In this document: piece by piece, positions 15,654 to 24,745 of the stretch
Layout: every line of letters starts with the position of its first letter
Position numbering within the stretch: position 1 is the first letter of the stretch
Assembly: GCA_046598395.1 (NCBI GenBank)
Contig: JBKJIQ010000047.1
Coordinates: 1-64,000 of the forward strand
DNA length: 64,000 nt
Direction: 5' to 3'
Origin: JAENVU01 sp046598395
GTDB taxonomy: Bacteria > Actinomycetota > Acidimicrobiia > IMCC26256 > JAENVU01
Notes under the pieces: generated by a model
Seen by the model: the letters and a program-made list of their open reading frames with translations, nothing else
Databases searched by the model: none
What the model was told of the DNA's origin: nothing
Translations under genes and position numbers: made by a program

Positions 15654-17384
15654 ATGCACGATCTCGTCATCTCGGGGGGAACGCTGGTCGACGGCACCGG
15701 CGCAGCACCCCGCCGAGCCGATGTGGCGGTCACCGACGGAGTCATTACCGAGGTCGGAACCCTCGAGGACAACGGAGCACGGCGCACCATCGACGCCGAC
15801 GGCCTGCTCGTGACCCCGGGATTCGTCGATGTGCACACCCACTTCGATGGACAAATCACCTGGGACCCACAGCTCACACCGTCGTGTTGGCACGGCGTGA
15901 CCACCGTGGTCATGGGGAACTGTGGCGTTGGATTCGCGCCCGCCCGACCCGACAAGCACGAATGGCTGATCGGTCTCATGGAAGGCGTCGAGGACATCCC
16001 CGGCGCCGCGCTCTCCGAAGGCATCAAATGGGGTTGGGAGTCCTACCCCGAGTACCTCGATGCCATCGATCAGGTCCCGAAAGCGCTCGACGTCGGATCC
16101 CAAGTTCCCCACGGCGCCGTCCGTGCGTACGTGATGGGAGATCGCGGCGCGCATAACGAGCCGGCTACTCCCGAAGACATCGACGGCATGGCGAGGATCG
16201 TCCGCGAGGCAATCGAGGCGGGCGCGCTCGGCGTATCAACTTCTCGCACCATCGCCCACATGGCCATCGACGGCGAGCCCGTCCCCGGAACGTTCGCAGC
16301 CGAAGACGAACTGTTCGGTATCGGCCGCGCCCTCGCCGAGGCGGGTTCGGGCCTGTTCGAACTCGCGCCCGCGGGTGCACTTGGCGAAGACCTAGCGGCA
16401 CCAGAGCGTGAGATGGACTGGATGCGCCGTCTCTCGGCGGCGATCGGTCGTCCGGTCACGTTTGCGCTCACGCAGAACGATCACGACCCCGAGAGTTGGC
16501 GCCGCATGCTCGATCTCGCGGGCCAAGCGCGCACTGAAGGCGCGAGCGTGCGGCCCCAGGTTGCGGGACGACCGGTCACGTTGCTGCTGGGGCTCGAAAC
16601 CTTCCACCCCTTCGCATACTGCCCGAGTTGGGGCGAGCTCGGCCTGCTTCCGCTCGCCGAACGAGTCGGTCGACTCCGGGCGAACGCCGATCTGCGGGCC
16701 CGCCTCATTGCCGAAGCATCCATTCCGAATCCGGCGATGCTCCAGTTCCTCGATCCCGCTACGTCGTACCCGCTCGGCGATCCGCCCAACTACGAGCCCG
16801 ACCCTTCCGACAATGTGGTGGGTCGCGCGGCGCGGGCGGGGCGCGATGTCTATGAGTTCTATCTCGACCTGCTGCTCGAGCACGACGGCCGCGCGCTCAT
16901 TATGCGTCCGCTCCTGAACTACACCGATTCCAACCTCGATGCCGTGCGAGAAATGCTGCTGCACCCCACGAGCGCCTGGGGCCTGGGCGACGGTGGCGCG
17001 CACTGCGGCACCACGTGTGACGCATCAACGCCCACCTACATGCTCACCCATTGGGCCCGTGACCGGGCGCGGGACCAGCTCCCACTCGAGTGGGTCGTGC
17101 GCAAGATGACCGCAGAGACTGCATCGCTCTACGGCCTCGGCGATCGGGGAACCGTGCGGCCTGGCCTACGCGGCGATCTCAACGTCATCGACCATGCCGG
17201 GTTGCGACTCCACGCGCCGGAGATGGTCTATGACCTACCAGGCGATGCGCGCCGGTTCGTGCAGCGCGCCGACGGCTACGTGGCCACGGTCGTAGCCGGT
17301 GAGGTGACCTTGGAACACGGCGAAGACACTGGTGCTCGTCCCGGTCAACTCATCCGCGGAGCCCGGGACTCACGCACGGCCTGA
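15654..17384 (+). CDS. D-aminoacylase-like amidohydrolase
   Basis: 576 residues of the N-acyl-D-amino-acid deacylase/amidohydrolase-3 superfamily. The metal motif is DVHTHFDGQITWDP near residue 60. MGNCGVGFAP follows, with a cysteine that is a metal ligand in D-aminoacylases. GDGGAH near residue 445 carries the catalytic Asp. The real substrate could be an N-acyl amino acid or a cyclic amide, since many actinobacterial members are uncharacterised and are co-regulated with lipid genes. An AGGGGG ribosome binding site precedes the ATG. It overlaps the convergent patatin gene by 40 bases. Confidence 0.87.
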   Translation: MHDLVISGGTLVDGTGAAPRRADVAVTDGVITEVGTLEDNGARRTIDADGLLVTPGFVDVHTHFDGQITWDPQLTPSCWHGVTTVVMGNCGVGFAPARPDKHEWLIGLMEGVEDIPGAALSEGIKWGWESYPEYLDAIDQVPKALDVGSQVPHGAVRAYVMGDRGAHNEPATPEDIDGMARIVREAIEAGALGVSTSRTIAHMAIDGEPVPGTFAAEDELFGIGRALAEAGSGLFELAPAGALGEDLAAPEREMDWMRRLSAAIGRPVTFALTQNDHDPESWRRMLDLAGQARTEGASVRPQVAGRPVTLLLGLETFHPFAYCPSWGELGLLPLAERVGRLRANADLRARLIAEASIPNPAMLQFLDPATSYPLGDPPNYEPDPSDNVVGRAARAGRDVYEFYLDLLLEHDGRALIMRPLLNYTDSNLDAVREMLLHPTSAWGLGDGGAHCGTTCDASTPTYMLTHWARDRARDQLPLEWVVRKMTAETASLYGLGDRGTVRPGLRGDLNVIDHAGLRLHAPEMVYDLPGDARRFVQRADGYVATVVAGEVTLEHGEDTGARPGQLIRGARDSRTA

Positions 17385-18772
17385 TCCAAACCTGGCGTTT
17401 CGAAACTTGGCCGTTCCAAACCAGACCGCTCCAGCACCGGAGAGCCAAACTCCTCGGGATCAAGGCCGCATGCTCCCGGCGGCAGCGGCGCCCCCGCCTC
17501 ACGGCGGCGGGCCACCAAGGTCGCCAAGGTGGCGAACTCTTTGGCCTCCAGCGCGGGATCGGCGACGGTCTCGGCCAGATCCACTTGCAGCAGGCCCGGA
17601 ATCGGTCCTCGTGTCTCACGGAGCCGCACGCGAGTGCGGGCGATTTCTGCGCTGAGTTCGCACTGCTCCTCGCCGAGATCGAGCAGAACATCCGCAGCGC
17701 GCATATAGCCGTAATCGATGGACGCGCCGATGAGTTCGGCATCGATCGTCAACGCATCGTGCACGTCCACTTCGGGGACGATGACGGTGACACGCCGACC
17801 CCAACCACGCGGCGGGTTGATCTCCTTGCGCAGCGTCTCGTCGGGTCCGATATCGGCCGTGACCCGACGCGCGATTTCAAAGAGTCCGCGATCACCTGCG
17901 TCGGCCCACGGGTCTACACCGGGCGCAGAGGCGACGACCGCGAAGATGTGGCCGGCCCCGAGTCCGTTGAACGCCAACGCCAACGGAAGGATTTCGCGCA
18001 CGCCACCATCCACGTAGTGCTCACCTGCCATCGGGGTCGGCGGAAACACCACCGGGATCGAGGCCGAGGCGAGCACCGCGTCGTGGACTGACACGGGCGG
18101 TCCCGGCAGGAGCGCGTCGTCGCGCGCGTGAAGGTTGCCGTGTTGGTCCACGTAGCGCAGTTCGCCACTTTCGAGACTCACCGCACCCACGCGCAAGGTG
18201 AGACCGGACGACTGCATCAAGTCCGGCGACAGGCGCTGCTCCACGATCGCCCGCACCGGCCCCATGCTGAGGAGCGATTTGGCCCTCAATGCGCCGCGCA
18301 GGGCATCGACCGTTCCGTCGGTCTCGGGAGGATTGCGCACGATCTCGCCGAGCATCCGCATCACGACGCGCGCCTGGCTGCCCGCAGTCCCGTGCTCTCC
18401 CGCTCGTCCGCGCAGCTCCGAGGCCCAGTACACCTGCGCCCGAAGCTTGTCGAGCCACGGTTCCGTGAGCCACATGTCGTGGTTTGATCGCAGGCCACGC
18501 CATATCGTCTCGAGTTCGTCGATCGCTCGCCGACCCGTCTCCTCGTCATCACCTTCGGCGAGCTTGGCGGCCATGATCGCGCCTACCGAGGAACCGACCA
18601 AGATCGACGGCCGCAACCCCAGGTCGTCGTACAGATACCGCAACACCCCGACTTCGAAGCTGCCTTGCGATCCGCCGCCACTCAGGACGAACGCAATCGG
18701 CCGACGGGCCATACGGCGCCGAAGGTTGGCGCGCGCGGTGCGCACGAATCGGGTGAGCTCGAGCTCCGCCAT
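17345..18772 (-). CDS. Patatin-like phospholipase
   Basis: 475-residue predicted serine lipid acyl hydrolase. The oxyanion loop is SGGGSQGS at residues 31-38, the nucleophile is S62 in GSSVG, and the catalytic Asp is in VDGGVRE near residue 240. No signal peptide is seen, so the protein is probably cytoplasmic or membrane-associated. It ends with a low-complexity tail of about 35 residues (SPVLERSGLERPSFETPG). It starts 15 bases after the ferredoxin stop and closes the run of six minus-strand genes beginning at 22855. Confidence 0.9.
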   Translation of the reverse strand: MAELELTRFVRTARANLRRRMARRPIAFVLSGGGSQGSFEVGVLRYLYDDLGLRPSILVGSSVGAIMAAKLAEGDDEETGRRAIDELETIWRGLRSNHDMWLTEPWLDKLRAQVYWASELRGRAGEHGTAGSQARVVMRMLGEIVRNPPETDGTVDALRGALRAKSLLSMGPVRAIVEQRLSPDLMQSSGLTLRVGAVSLESGELRYVDQHGNLHARDDALLPGPPVSVHDAVLASASIPVVFPPTPMAGEHYVDGGVREILPLALAFNGLGAGHIFAVVASAPGVDPWADAGDRGLFEIARRVTADIGPDETLRKEINPPRGWGRRVTVIVPEVDVHDALTIDAELIGASIDYGYMRAADVLLDLGEEQCELSAEIARTRVRLRETRGPIPGLLQVDLAETVADPALEAKEFATLATLVARRREAGAPLPPGACGLDPEEFGSPVLERSGLERPSFETPGLDQAVRESRAPRMS

Positions 18773-18787
18773 GCGGCGGTCGCCTCT

Positions 18788-18997
18788 CTAGACGATCTTT
18801 TCGCCGTCGCGCATGACCGCGATCGCTTGGGTCGGACACCCTTGCGCGGCGAGAATCACCTTGTCCTCCGATTCACCCGCCGCGTCGATCACGATCGCGA
18901 CGCCGTCGTCGTCGAGGTCAAAGACTCCGGGGGCCCAGAACGAACAGTTCCCCGAACCCATACAGACTTCGCGGTTGATCTCAATCGACAACGCCAC
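18788..18997 (-). CDS. [3Fe-4S] ferredoxin
   Basis: 69 residues with three cluster cysteines, C12 and C18 in CMGSGNC and C54 in GCPTQAI. That is the pattern of the single-cluster 3Fe-4S ferredoxins that donate electrons to actinobacterial P450s. A P450 lies two genes upstream in the same run. The GTG at 18997 is chosen because GGAGG lies 8 bases before it and the family begins a few residues before the first cysteine. Confidence 0.92.
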   Translation of the reverse strand: MALSIEINREVCMGSGNCSFWAPGVFDLDDDGVAIVIDAAGESEDKVILAAQGCPTQAIAVMRDGEKIV

Positions 18998-19098
18998 CGG
19001 GGCGACCTCCTTTTCGGACAACGGCCAACCTACCGCGGCGAGCAGGGGAGGCGACCGATGCGGAAGTCGTTCGAGCTGGGCCCGCTGCTGATGTTGGT

Positions 19099-19497
19099 TC
19101 AGACGCCGCGTGCCACGTTGAGCGCGCCCCAAAGCATCGGGAGCTGTAATGGCAGGCGCGCCCATGCCACCGCCGCCGAGTTCATCGGCGGCTTGGCGTC
19201 GGGCATTCCACCGTCGAGCGCGAGCTGCCAGTTCGCCGGCCACACCGCGAGAATTGTCGCCAACGACGCCCAGCCACCGACCTTGCGAGTCTGGGACCGC
19301 AGCATGAGCCCCGCGCATGCCAGCTCCGCCACGCCACTGAGGTACGTCCAGGTTCGGGGCGTTCCGGGCATCCATTGCGGCACAATCGGGTCATAGAACC
19401 CCGGATTTGTGAAGTGGGTCACTCCGGCGCCGCCCATCAGTGCGAGCATTCGCCACGGAATCCGGGAGGGGGCTGGGTCGACCGGTTGTTGCTTCAT
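19099..19497 (-). CDS. DoxX-family membrane protein
   Basis: 132 residues with four hydrophobic helices and the typical AGVTHFTNPGFYDPIVPQWM and SGVAELACAGLML segments of DoxX-like proteins. The biochemical role is unknown; some relatives act in thiosulfate or redox metabolism. It lies between the P450 (11 bases upstream) and the ferredoxin (101 bases downstream), so it is probably cotranscribed. Confidence 0.82.
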   Translation of the reverse strand: MKQQPVDPAPSRIPWRMLALMGGAGVTHFTNPGFYDPIVPQWMPGTPRTWTYLSGVAELACAGLMLRSQTRKVGGWASLATILAVWPANWQLALDGGMPDAKPPMNSAAVAWARLPLQLPMLWGALNVARGV

Positions 19498-19507
19498 CGC
19501 CGCCAAC

Positions 19508-20704
19508 TCAGGCGACGTCGAAAAGTACGGGCAGCGTGGTCGGAGAACGGAAACGTTCGCCATGAATATGCACATCGTCCGCGTCCCAGCGGGCAGGGTC
19601 CTGACGCAGGTTCGGGCACCGGTCGATGAGCCGGTTGACGGCAGTGGCCATCTCCATTCGGGCCAGGTGGATCCCGAGACACATGTGGACACCGTGACCG
19701 AAGGCGATGTGCGGTTGCGGCTCACGGAAGATGTCGAACGTTTCGGGCCGGTCCCAACGGGTCTCGTCGTGGTTGGCGGCCCCGATATTCACGGTCACGA
19801 ATCCACCCTTCGGAATCGTGACTCCGCTGATGTCGGTATCGGTTGCGCACTCGCGTGACGTAATGAGCAACGGCCCTTCCCACCGGATCGACTCTTCAAT
19901 TGCTTGGGGCATGAGCTCACGATCCGATCGCAGCGCGTCGAACTGTTCCACATTGCTCAGCAGGCCGTGCAAGAAGCTGCCCGTGGCGCGATATGTGGTC
20001 TCGGCCCCGGCGGGAAGCAGCAGCCGCAGAAAAGAAAAGATCTCTTCGTCACCAAGTCGTTCGCCGTCGAGTTCGGCCACCGTCAACTCGCTGATGATGT
20101 CGGTACCCGGACGCGTCCGCCGTTCGTCCATGATTCCCGCGAAGTAGTCGCGCAGCTCCTCGCTCGCAACAATTCCTTCCTCCGGACGGACCGCCACATT
20201 GATCACGGCCAGCGCACGCGGATGGAAGAAGGCATGGTCCTCTCGCGGCAAGCCGAGAATCGCGGCAATCACCTGGGCGGGATAGTGATAGGTGAACTCG
20301 CTGACGAGATCGGCTTCGCCTCGGGCCGCGAATCCGTCGATCATGTCGTCGACGACCGGCACCACGAGGTCCGCATCCCAATGGGCAAGCGTGCGCTGAC
20401 GAAACGCTTGTGCGACGAGCGCCCGCAGGCGGCGGTGCTCCGGTTCATCCATCCCTACCAGTGGATACGGACCCATCACCACGCTCATGAAGTCGCGAAT
20501 CGAACCCGACGGGAACGTCACATTGTCGCGCATCACTGCGGAGACAAGCTCGTAGGGGTAGATCTCGTAGCCACCGTCTTCCATCAACTCCACGGGCTGC
20601 GTGGCGCGCTTGTCCCAGAAGCCCGGATATGGGTCACGGACGTCACCCGCGACGCCGGTGAACTGCGACATCGGGTCGAACGGAGCATCCACAGAAACTG
20701 ACAT
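19508..20704 (-). CDS. Cytochrome P450
   Basis: 398-residue soluble bacterial P450. The haem loop is FGHGVHMCLG with ligand C342. The I-helix oxygen motif is AGAETTY, and the ESIRW K-helix ExxR-type segment is present. The likely electron donor is the ferredoxin at 18788. The substrate is unknown, but the neighbours suggest a lipid or terpenoid. The ATG lies inside an operator-like inverted repeat (20697-20714), an unusual placement that would let a repressor cover the translation start region. It follows the FGGY kinase stop by 10 bases. Confidence 0.95.
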   Translation of the reverse strand: MSVSVDAPFDPMSQFTGVAGDVRDPYPGFWDKRATQPVELMEDGGYEIYPYELVSAVMRDNVTFPSGSIRDFMSVVMGPYPLVGMDEPEHRRLRALVAQAFRQRTLAHWDADLVVPVVDDMIDGFAARGEADLVSEFTYHYPAQVIAAILGLPREDHAFFHPRALAVINVAVRPEEGIVASEELRDYFAGIMDERRTRPGTDIISELTVAELDGERLGDEEIFSFLRLLLPAGAETTYRATGSFLHGLLSNVEQFDALRSDRELMPQAIEESIRWEGPLLITSRECATDTDISGVTIPKGGFVTVNIGAANHDETRWDRPETFDIFREPQPHIAFGHGVHMCLGIHLARMEMATAVNRLIDRCPNLRQDPARWDADDVHIHGERFRSPTTLPVLFDVA

Positions 20705-20714
20705 GCGTGTCAGC
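20697..20714. promoter_or_regulatory. Operator-like dyad overlapping the P450 start codon
   Basis: ACTGACATGCGTGTCAGC, with CTGAC-N6-GTCAG arms. The start codon at 20702-20704 lies across the left arm and spacer. It shares the core of the N6 dyads. Confidence 0.5.
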
Positions 20715-22064
20715 TTAGAGCGCGCAGAAGCGTTGGTAGCGAGCTTCGAGTGGGTCGGCCCAGCGGGGGTCGGGATCGATCGTCCGCCCGGCACGCGCCC
20801 ACCGACGCGCGTCGGTCATCACACCGTCTTCGAGTCCCGCGGCCAAGCGAGCCAAGAAAGCCGAACCGAGCGCGGCGCCTTCGGGCACGGCGGTGCACTG
20901 CACGGGCAAGCCGGTGCAGTCGGCAAGGGCTTGAACCCATTCATCAACCCGCGTCCCTCCGCCGGTGGCGACGATACGGCGAGGAGTGATCCCGTGGGCC
21001 GAGCTCACGGCGTCGATCATCCGTCGAGCCACGAAGCCGGACGCCTCGAAGGTGGCCCGCCGAATCGCCGCGGCGTCGTGCATCAGGTCGAGGTCTGTGA
21101 GCATCCCGCGCCGGTGGGGATCATGCAGCGGAACCCGTTCGCCGCGCGGGTAGGGCGCCCATACCGGAACCCGATCGCGATCAGGGCGCGCGCCCGGCGA
21201 CTCCGCCCCCATCGAACGCGTGGCCCAGTTGATGAAGAGGCCACCCGCATTGCTCGGTCCTCCTGCGAGGAACAGGTCCGGCTCGGTGAACGGCATCACC
21301 CAATAGTCCTCCACGGGGTCGTGACGCGGCGTCACCACACTCACGATCAGCGTGGTGCCCATCAGGATCAACACATCGCCGCCTTCTCGTGCACCGGCCA
21401 CGATCTGATCGGTCAACACATCGATGCAGCCGGAGGCGAGCACCGGACCGTCGGGAACTCCCACAGTGCCGCACGCCCAGCCGGTCGGGACAATCCGCGG
21501 TAGTTGTTCGATGCTGATGCCAACCTGGGCGACGACGTCGGGGTCCCACTTCGTCCAGTCGAAGAGCGGATAGGCCACGCTCGCGGTCGTGGTGTCGATG
21601 ACTGCCTCGCCCGAGAGTGCGTGATTGGCCATCGTGGTCGCCGGCCAGAACGCCGCGGCATTGGGCGCGATTGCCTTGGCCCACCGAAGGAAGTTCACCA
21701 GCTCCCCGGTCTCTGCCGGGTTTCCGCTCGTGGCCTCACCCTGACCGCGAGCATCGCCGTAGAGCAGCCCGGGCGTGAGTGGTGTTCCGTGTTCGTCCAC
21801 CGCGGCGAGCGACGGCACCATCGCGCACACGCTCACCCCGGCCGGCGCGAGATCCAAGTTCAGCGCGTCGAGCGCCGCGAGCGGACCCTGAGCCCAGGCT
21901 TGGGTCGGATCATGTTCGAAGTGGTCAGGAGCCGGAATGCCAATGTCGTGGGGGATCCGCGACGCGGCCACAACGTTGCCCGCTTCGTCGGCCGCGACGG
22001 CCTTCACCGACGACGTCCCAATATCGATCCCGACCGTGACCGGGCCGATCCCCCGGCCTGTCAT
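20715..22064 (-). CDS. FGGY-family carbohydrate kinase
   Basis: 449 residues of the xylulokinase-like branch. The N-terminal phosphate loop is GIDIGTSSVKAVAAD. The C-terminal ATP site has ATGGGTRVDEWVQ and GAALGSAFLA. It would phosphorylate a pentose, polyol or related sugar; the substrate is not resolved. The ATG overlaps the 3' end of the upstream HisN-like phosphatase by 4 bases. Kinase and inositol-phosphatase-type genes together point to polyol phosphate metabolism, although the downstream P450 and patatin do not fit it. Confidence 0.88.
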   Translation of the reverse strand: MTGRGIGPVTVGIDIGTSSVKAVAADEAGNVVAASRIPHDIGIPAPDHFEHDPTQAWAQGPLAALDALNLDLAPAGVSVCAMVPSLAAVDEHGTPLTPGLLYGDARGQGEATSGNPAETGELVNFLRWAKAIAPNAAAFWPATTMANHALSGEAVIDTTTASVAYPLFDWTKWDPDVVAQVGISIEQLPRIVPTGWACGTVGVPDGPVLASGCIDVLTDQIVAGAREGGDVLILMGTTLIVSVVTPRHDPVEDYWVMPFTEPDLFLAGGPSNAGGLFINWATRSMGAESPGARPDRDRVPVWAPYPRGERVPLHDPHRRGMLTDLDLMHDAAAIRRATFEASGFVARRMIDAVSSAHGITPRRIVATGGGTRVDEWVQALADCTGLPVQCTAVPEGAALGSAFLARLAAGLEDGVMTDARRWARAGRTIDPDPRWADPLEARYQRFCAL

Positions 22065-22855
22065 GGCCGGTCTTCACCTTGGGACCGGGGCTTGGCATCC
22101 GCGAGCGCGGCAAGGACCTCTTCGTGGAGCAGTCCGTTCGTCGAGACCGCGCTCCCGCCATTGGCCGTGCGTTCGCCTTCGAGATTCGTGAAGCGTCCAC
22201 CTGCCTCCTCCACGATCACGAGAATCGGTGCGAGGTCCCACAGATTCACGATCGGTTCCGCGGCAACATCAGCGGCGCCTTCGGCCACGAACATGTGCTG
22301 AAGAAAATCGCCGACACCCCGGGTACGCCACACCGTGTGCAACAAGTCGATCATTGGTTGGGCCGAGCTCCGGTACTTGGTCCAGGAAGGCAGGTCCGAA
22401 TAACACATCTGTGCTTGGCCAAGATCGGCGACGGTCGACACGTGAATGGCGCGTTCATTTGCGAACGCGCCCTCTCCCCGCGCGGCATACCAACGCCCGT
22501 GGAGCGCGGGAGCAGAGACCACGCCGACCCGCATCTCCCCGTCTTCCTCCAGCGCGATGAGCGTGCCCCAAATCGGGAATCCCCGGACGTAACTCGCGGT
22601 TCCGTCGATCGGATCGACGATCCAGCGCCGGTGGCTGACACCCTCGACCCCAAACTCTTCGCCGAGCACTGCGTCGCCGGGACGCGCGGCTTGTATCCCT
22701 TCGCGAATCAGAACCTCGGTCGCATGGTCTGCCTCGGTCACGTGGGTGGTGTCGGCCTTGCGATCTATCCGCAGGTCGTGCGCGCGGAATCGCGACATCG
22801 TGAGCGCGTCAGCGGCGTCCGCCAGTTCAAGAGCGAGGGCAAGGTCGGCGTCGAT
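22061..22855 (-). CDS. Inositol-monophosphatase-family phosphatase (HisN-like), probable ATC start
   Basis: 264 residues if begun at the ATC at 22855. Metal motifs are LGEEFG, DPIDGTASYVRG and WDLAPILVIVEEAGG. This branch includes histidinol phosphatases, and the N-terminal segment between 22855 and the first ATG at 22798 (DADLALALELADAADAL) matches that family. No ATG, GTG or TTG is available in this frame between the first ATG and the TAG stop at 22865. TAGCGT lies exactly six bases before the ATC, the same arrangement as at the leaderless genes here. A shorter protein from 22798 would lose a conserved helix. Confidence 0.85.
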   Translation of the reverse strand: MDADLALALELADAADALTMSRFRAHDLRIDRKADTTHVTEADHATEVLIREGIQAARPGDAVLGEEFGVEGVSHRRWIVDPIDGTASYVRGFPIWGTLIALEEDGEMRVGVVSAPALHGRWYAARGEGAFANERAIHVSTVADLGQAQMCYSDLPSWTKYRSSAQPMIDLLHTVWRTRGVGDFLQHMFVAEGAADVAAEPIVNLWDLAPILVIVEEAGGRFTNLEGERTANGGSAVSTNGLLHEEVLAALADAKPRSQGEDRP

Positions 22856-22861
22856 GACGCC

Positions 22862-22867
22862 ACGCTA
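22862..22867 (-). promoter_or_regulatory. -10-like box six bases before an ATC codon
   Basis: TAGCGT on the minus strand, with the spacer GGCGTC, then ATC at 22855-22853. This is identical in geometry to the boxes before the ATG/GTG starts at 53, 6538, 35668 and 37247. Confidence 0.5.
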
Positions 22868-22928
22868 CCTGGGCCACGTTCACGAAGTGTCGCTTCCGGG
22901 GGTTGCCGATGCACCATAATTGGGATTC

Positions 22929-23492
22929 ATGATGCGACTCACTCATACCTTTCGTCGCGCGTCGCGAAGGCCGCGCTTCGCTCTCGTGAGCCTCGCCACG
23001 GTGACGGTGTTGACCCTCGCGGCGGCAGGCTGTGCGTCCGGGTCGAGTTCTCGAGCTACGAAACCACTCACATCTTCCACCACCCACCGCCGCAAACCGC
23101 TGCGGTCAACCAGCACCACTTCGGGAGCGTCGACCAGTACCACCACGGCACCGAGCTCGTCCTCTACGGCCGCACCACCGCCGAGCTCCTCCACTCCGCC
23201 GCCATCCGATATCTGTGGTGCCCGCTCCGGACCGATCTACGCCGCAGTACAAGGCGGTGACCTCGGACCCGTCCCGCTCGGCGACTACGAGATCACCGAG
23301 TGCCGGATCGCGACGTCGAACCAAATCTGGGCGGCCGTCACACTCAAACCGCTTCCCGGCAAGGCCGTGGTCCCGCTCACCGTCGCGCTGCTCCGCATCG
23401 GTTCCATCTGGACCGTGAAGCAGTACGCACAAAACCACGTGGCGTGTGACGCCCCGCCACCGGTCCCCACGGAACTTCGGCTCGGCTGCTGA
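22929..23492 (+). CDS. Small lipoprotein with Ser/Thr/Pro linker
   Basis: 187 residues. An N-terminal Arg-rich stretch, a hydrophobic core and a lipobox (LAAAGC) predict a membrane-anchored lipoprotein. Residues about 40-95 are almost only Ser, Thr and Pro, a linker likely to be extended or O-mannosylated. The C-terminal domain of about 90 residues (DICGARSGPIYAAV, then NHVACDAPPPVP) has several cysteines that may form disulfides. Function not recognised. A TTG at 22920 and an ATG at 22932 are other possible starts. Confidence 0.75.
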   Translation: MMRLTHTFRRASRRPRFALVSLATVTVLTLAAAGCASGSSSRATKPLTSSTTHRRKPLRSTSTTSGASTSTTTAPSSSSTAAPPPSSSTPPPSDICGARSGPIYAAVQGGDLGPVPLGDYEITECRIATSNQIWAAVTLKPLPGKAVVPLTVALLRIGSIWTVKQYAQNHVACDAPPPVPTELRLGC

Positions 23493-23493
23493 C

Positions 23494-23520
23494 CTCCCGC
23501 ACCCGGTTCGGTTGCGGGAG
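23494..23520. terminator. Hairpin between convergent genes
   Basis: CTCCCGCA at 23494-23501 pairs with TGCGGGAG at 23513-23520 across an 11-base loop. It lies directly between the stops of the lipoprotein and the thiolase. Confidence 0.6.
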
Positions 23521-24699
23521 TTACGCGGGCATGACCTCGAGCACCGTCGCGGATCCCATACCGCCGCCGGCACACATACTCGAGACGCCAATGCCGCCGC
23601 CGCGACGCGCGAGTTCGTTCACGAGCGTCACGATCATGCGCGCGCCCGTGGCTGCTACGGGGTGACCGAGACTGCAGCCGCTTCCATTGACGTTGGTGAT
23701 CTCGTGCGAAATCCCCAGGATGCGAGTACTCGCCACGCACATCGATGCGAAGGCTTCGTTGATCTCGAACAAGTCGACGTCGCCAACGGCCAGACCTGCA
23801 CGTGCGAGCGCCTTCGGAATGGCATACGTGGGACCAAGGCCGGTGTCCTGTGGTGGCACTCCCGATGAAGCCCACGACTTCACGATCGCCATCGGCTTGA
23901 GTCCATGCGCCTGCGCATACTCGGAATCCACCAACATCAGCGCCGCGGCCGCGTCGTTCAACCCTGACGAGTTACCTGCAGTGATGCTGAAGCCCTCGAT
24001 CTCGGGGTGCAGTGGCTTGAGGCTTGCGAGCTTCTCCATCGTGGTGCCGCGGCGGGGGTGTTCATCCACGCTGAACGTGACCGTTTCCCCGTCGCGGCGC
24101 ACGATGTCGATGGGGAAGATCTCTGCCTCAAACTTGCCGGCATCGATCGCAGCATTCGCCCGGTTATGTGATTCGTAGGCCCAGTAGTCCATCTCTTCGC
24201 GTGTCACGTTGGCCTTCTGCGCGGTGTTCCAACCCACGGTGATCGACATGTCGAACGCCGGAGCCTCCGGCGTCTCCGGGTGGCTCGGCGACATCCACGG
24301 CTTCATCTCGTCGGTGCCCATCACCCGCTTCATCGCGGCTGGCGAACTCGAGATGCTCTCCGCTCCGCCCGCGATTACCACGCGATCCATGCCGGCACGG
24401 ATACTCGCAGCCGCGCCCTGGACCGCGGCCATACCCGAGGCGCAGTGCCGGTTCAGGGCAACCCCGGGGACGTTCTCGAGGCCGAGTTGGACCGCGGCGT
24501 AGCGGGCAATGTCGCCGCCGCCTTGCAGCGACTCCCCCATCTGGAGATCGTCCACGTCGGCGTGCTCGACTCCTGATCGGCGCAGCGCTTCACCCACCGC
24601 GTACGCAGCCAGATCGAAGGCAGGAACATCGAGCAGGGTTCCCTTGCGGGCGGTACCGATCGCGCTACGAGCGGTCGAGACGATGACGGCGTCACCCAT
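23521..24699 (-). CDS. Acetyl-CoA C-acyltransferase (thiolase)
   Basis: 392-residue degradative thiolase. The acyl-accepting nucleophile is C86 in NRHCASGMAAVQ, H346 lies in GHPVAATG and the second Cys, C376, in SMCAGGGMG. All residues for thiolysis are present, unlike the Ltp2-like proteins at 9058 and 40765. It completes beta-oxidation in the cytoplasm. GGAGGAC lies upstream of the ATG, and an N6 operator-like dyad lies about 50 bases upstream. Confidence 0.95.
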   Translation of the reverse strand: MGDAVIVSTARSAIGTARKGTLLDVPAFDLAAYAVGEALRRSGVEHADVDDLQMGESLQGGGDIARYAAVQLGLENVPGVALNRHCASGMAAVQGAAASIRAGMDRVVIAGGAESISSSPAAMKRVMGTDEMKPWMSPSHPETPEAPAFDMSITVGWNTAQKANVTREEMDYWAYESHNRANAAIDAGKFEAEIFPIDIVRRDGETVTFSVDEHPRRGTTMEKLASLKPLHPEIEGFSITAGNSSGLNDAAAALMLVDSEYAQAHGLKPMAIVKSWASSGVPPQDTGLGPTYAIPKALARAGLAVGDVDLFEINEAFASMCVASTRILGISHEITNVNGSGCSLGHPVAATGARMIVTLVNELARRGGGIGVSSMCAGGGMGSATVLEVMPA

Positions 24700-24745
24700 G
24701 GGTGCGTCCTCCGGGCTGAGGGGTTGCGAGCCCGGGGATCGTATC

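Noticed and set aside
17385..17450. Repeated gaaac/ccaaac words resembling short direct repeats
   Set aside because: They encode the low-complexity tail of the patatin protein; spacing is irregular.
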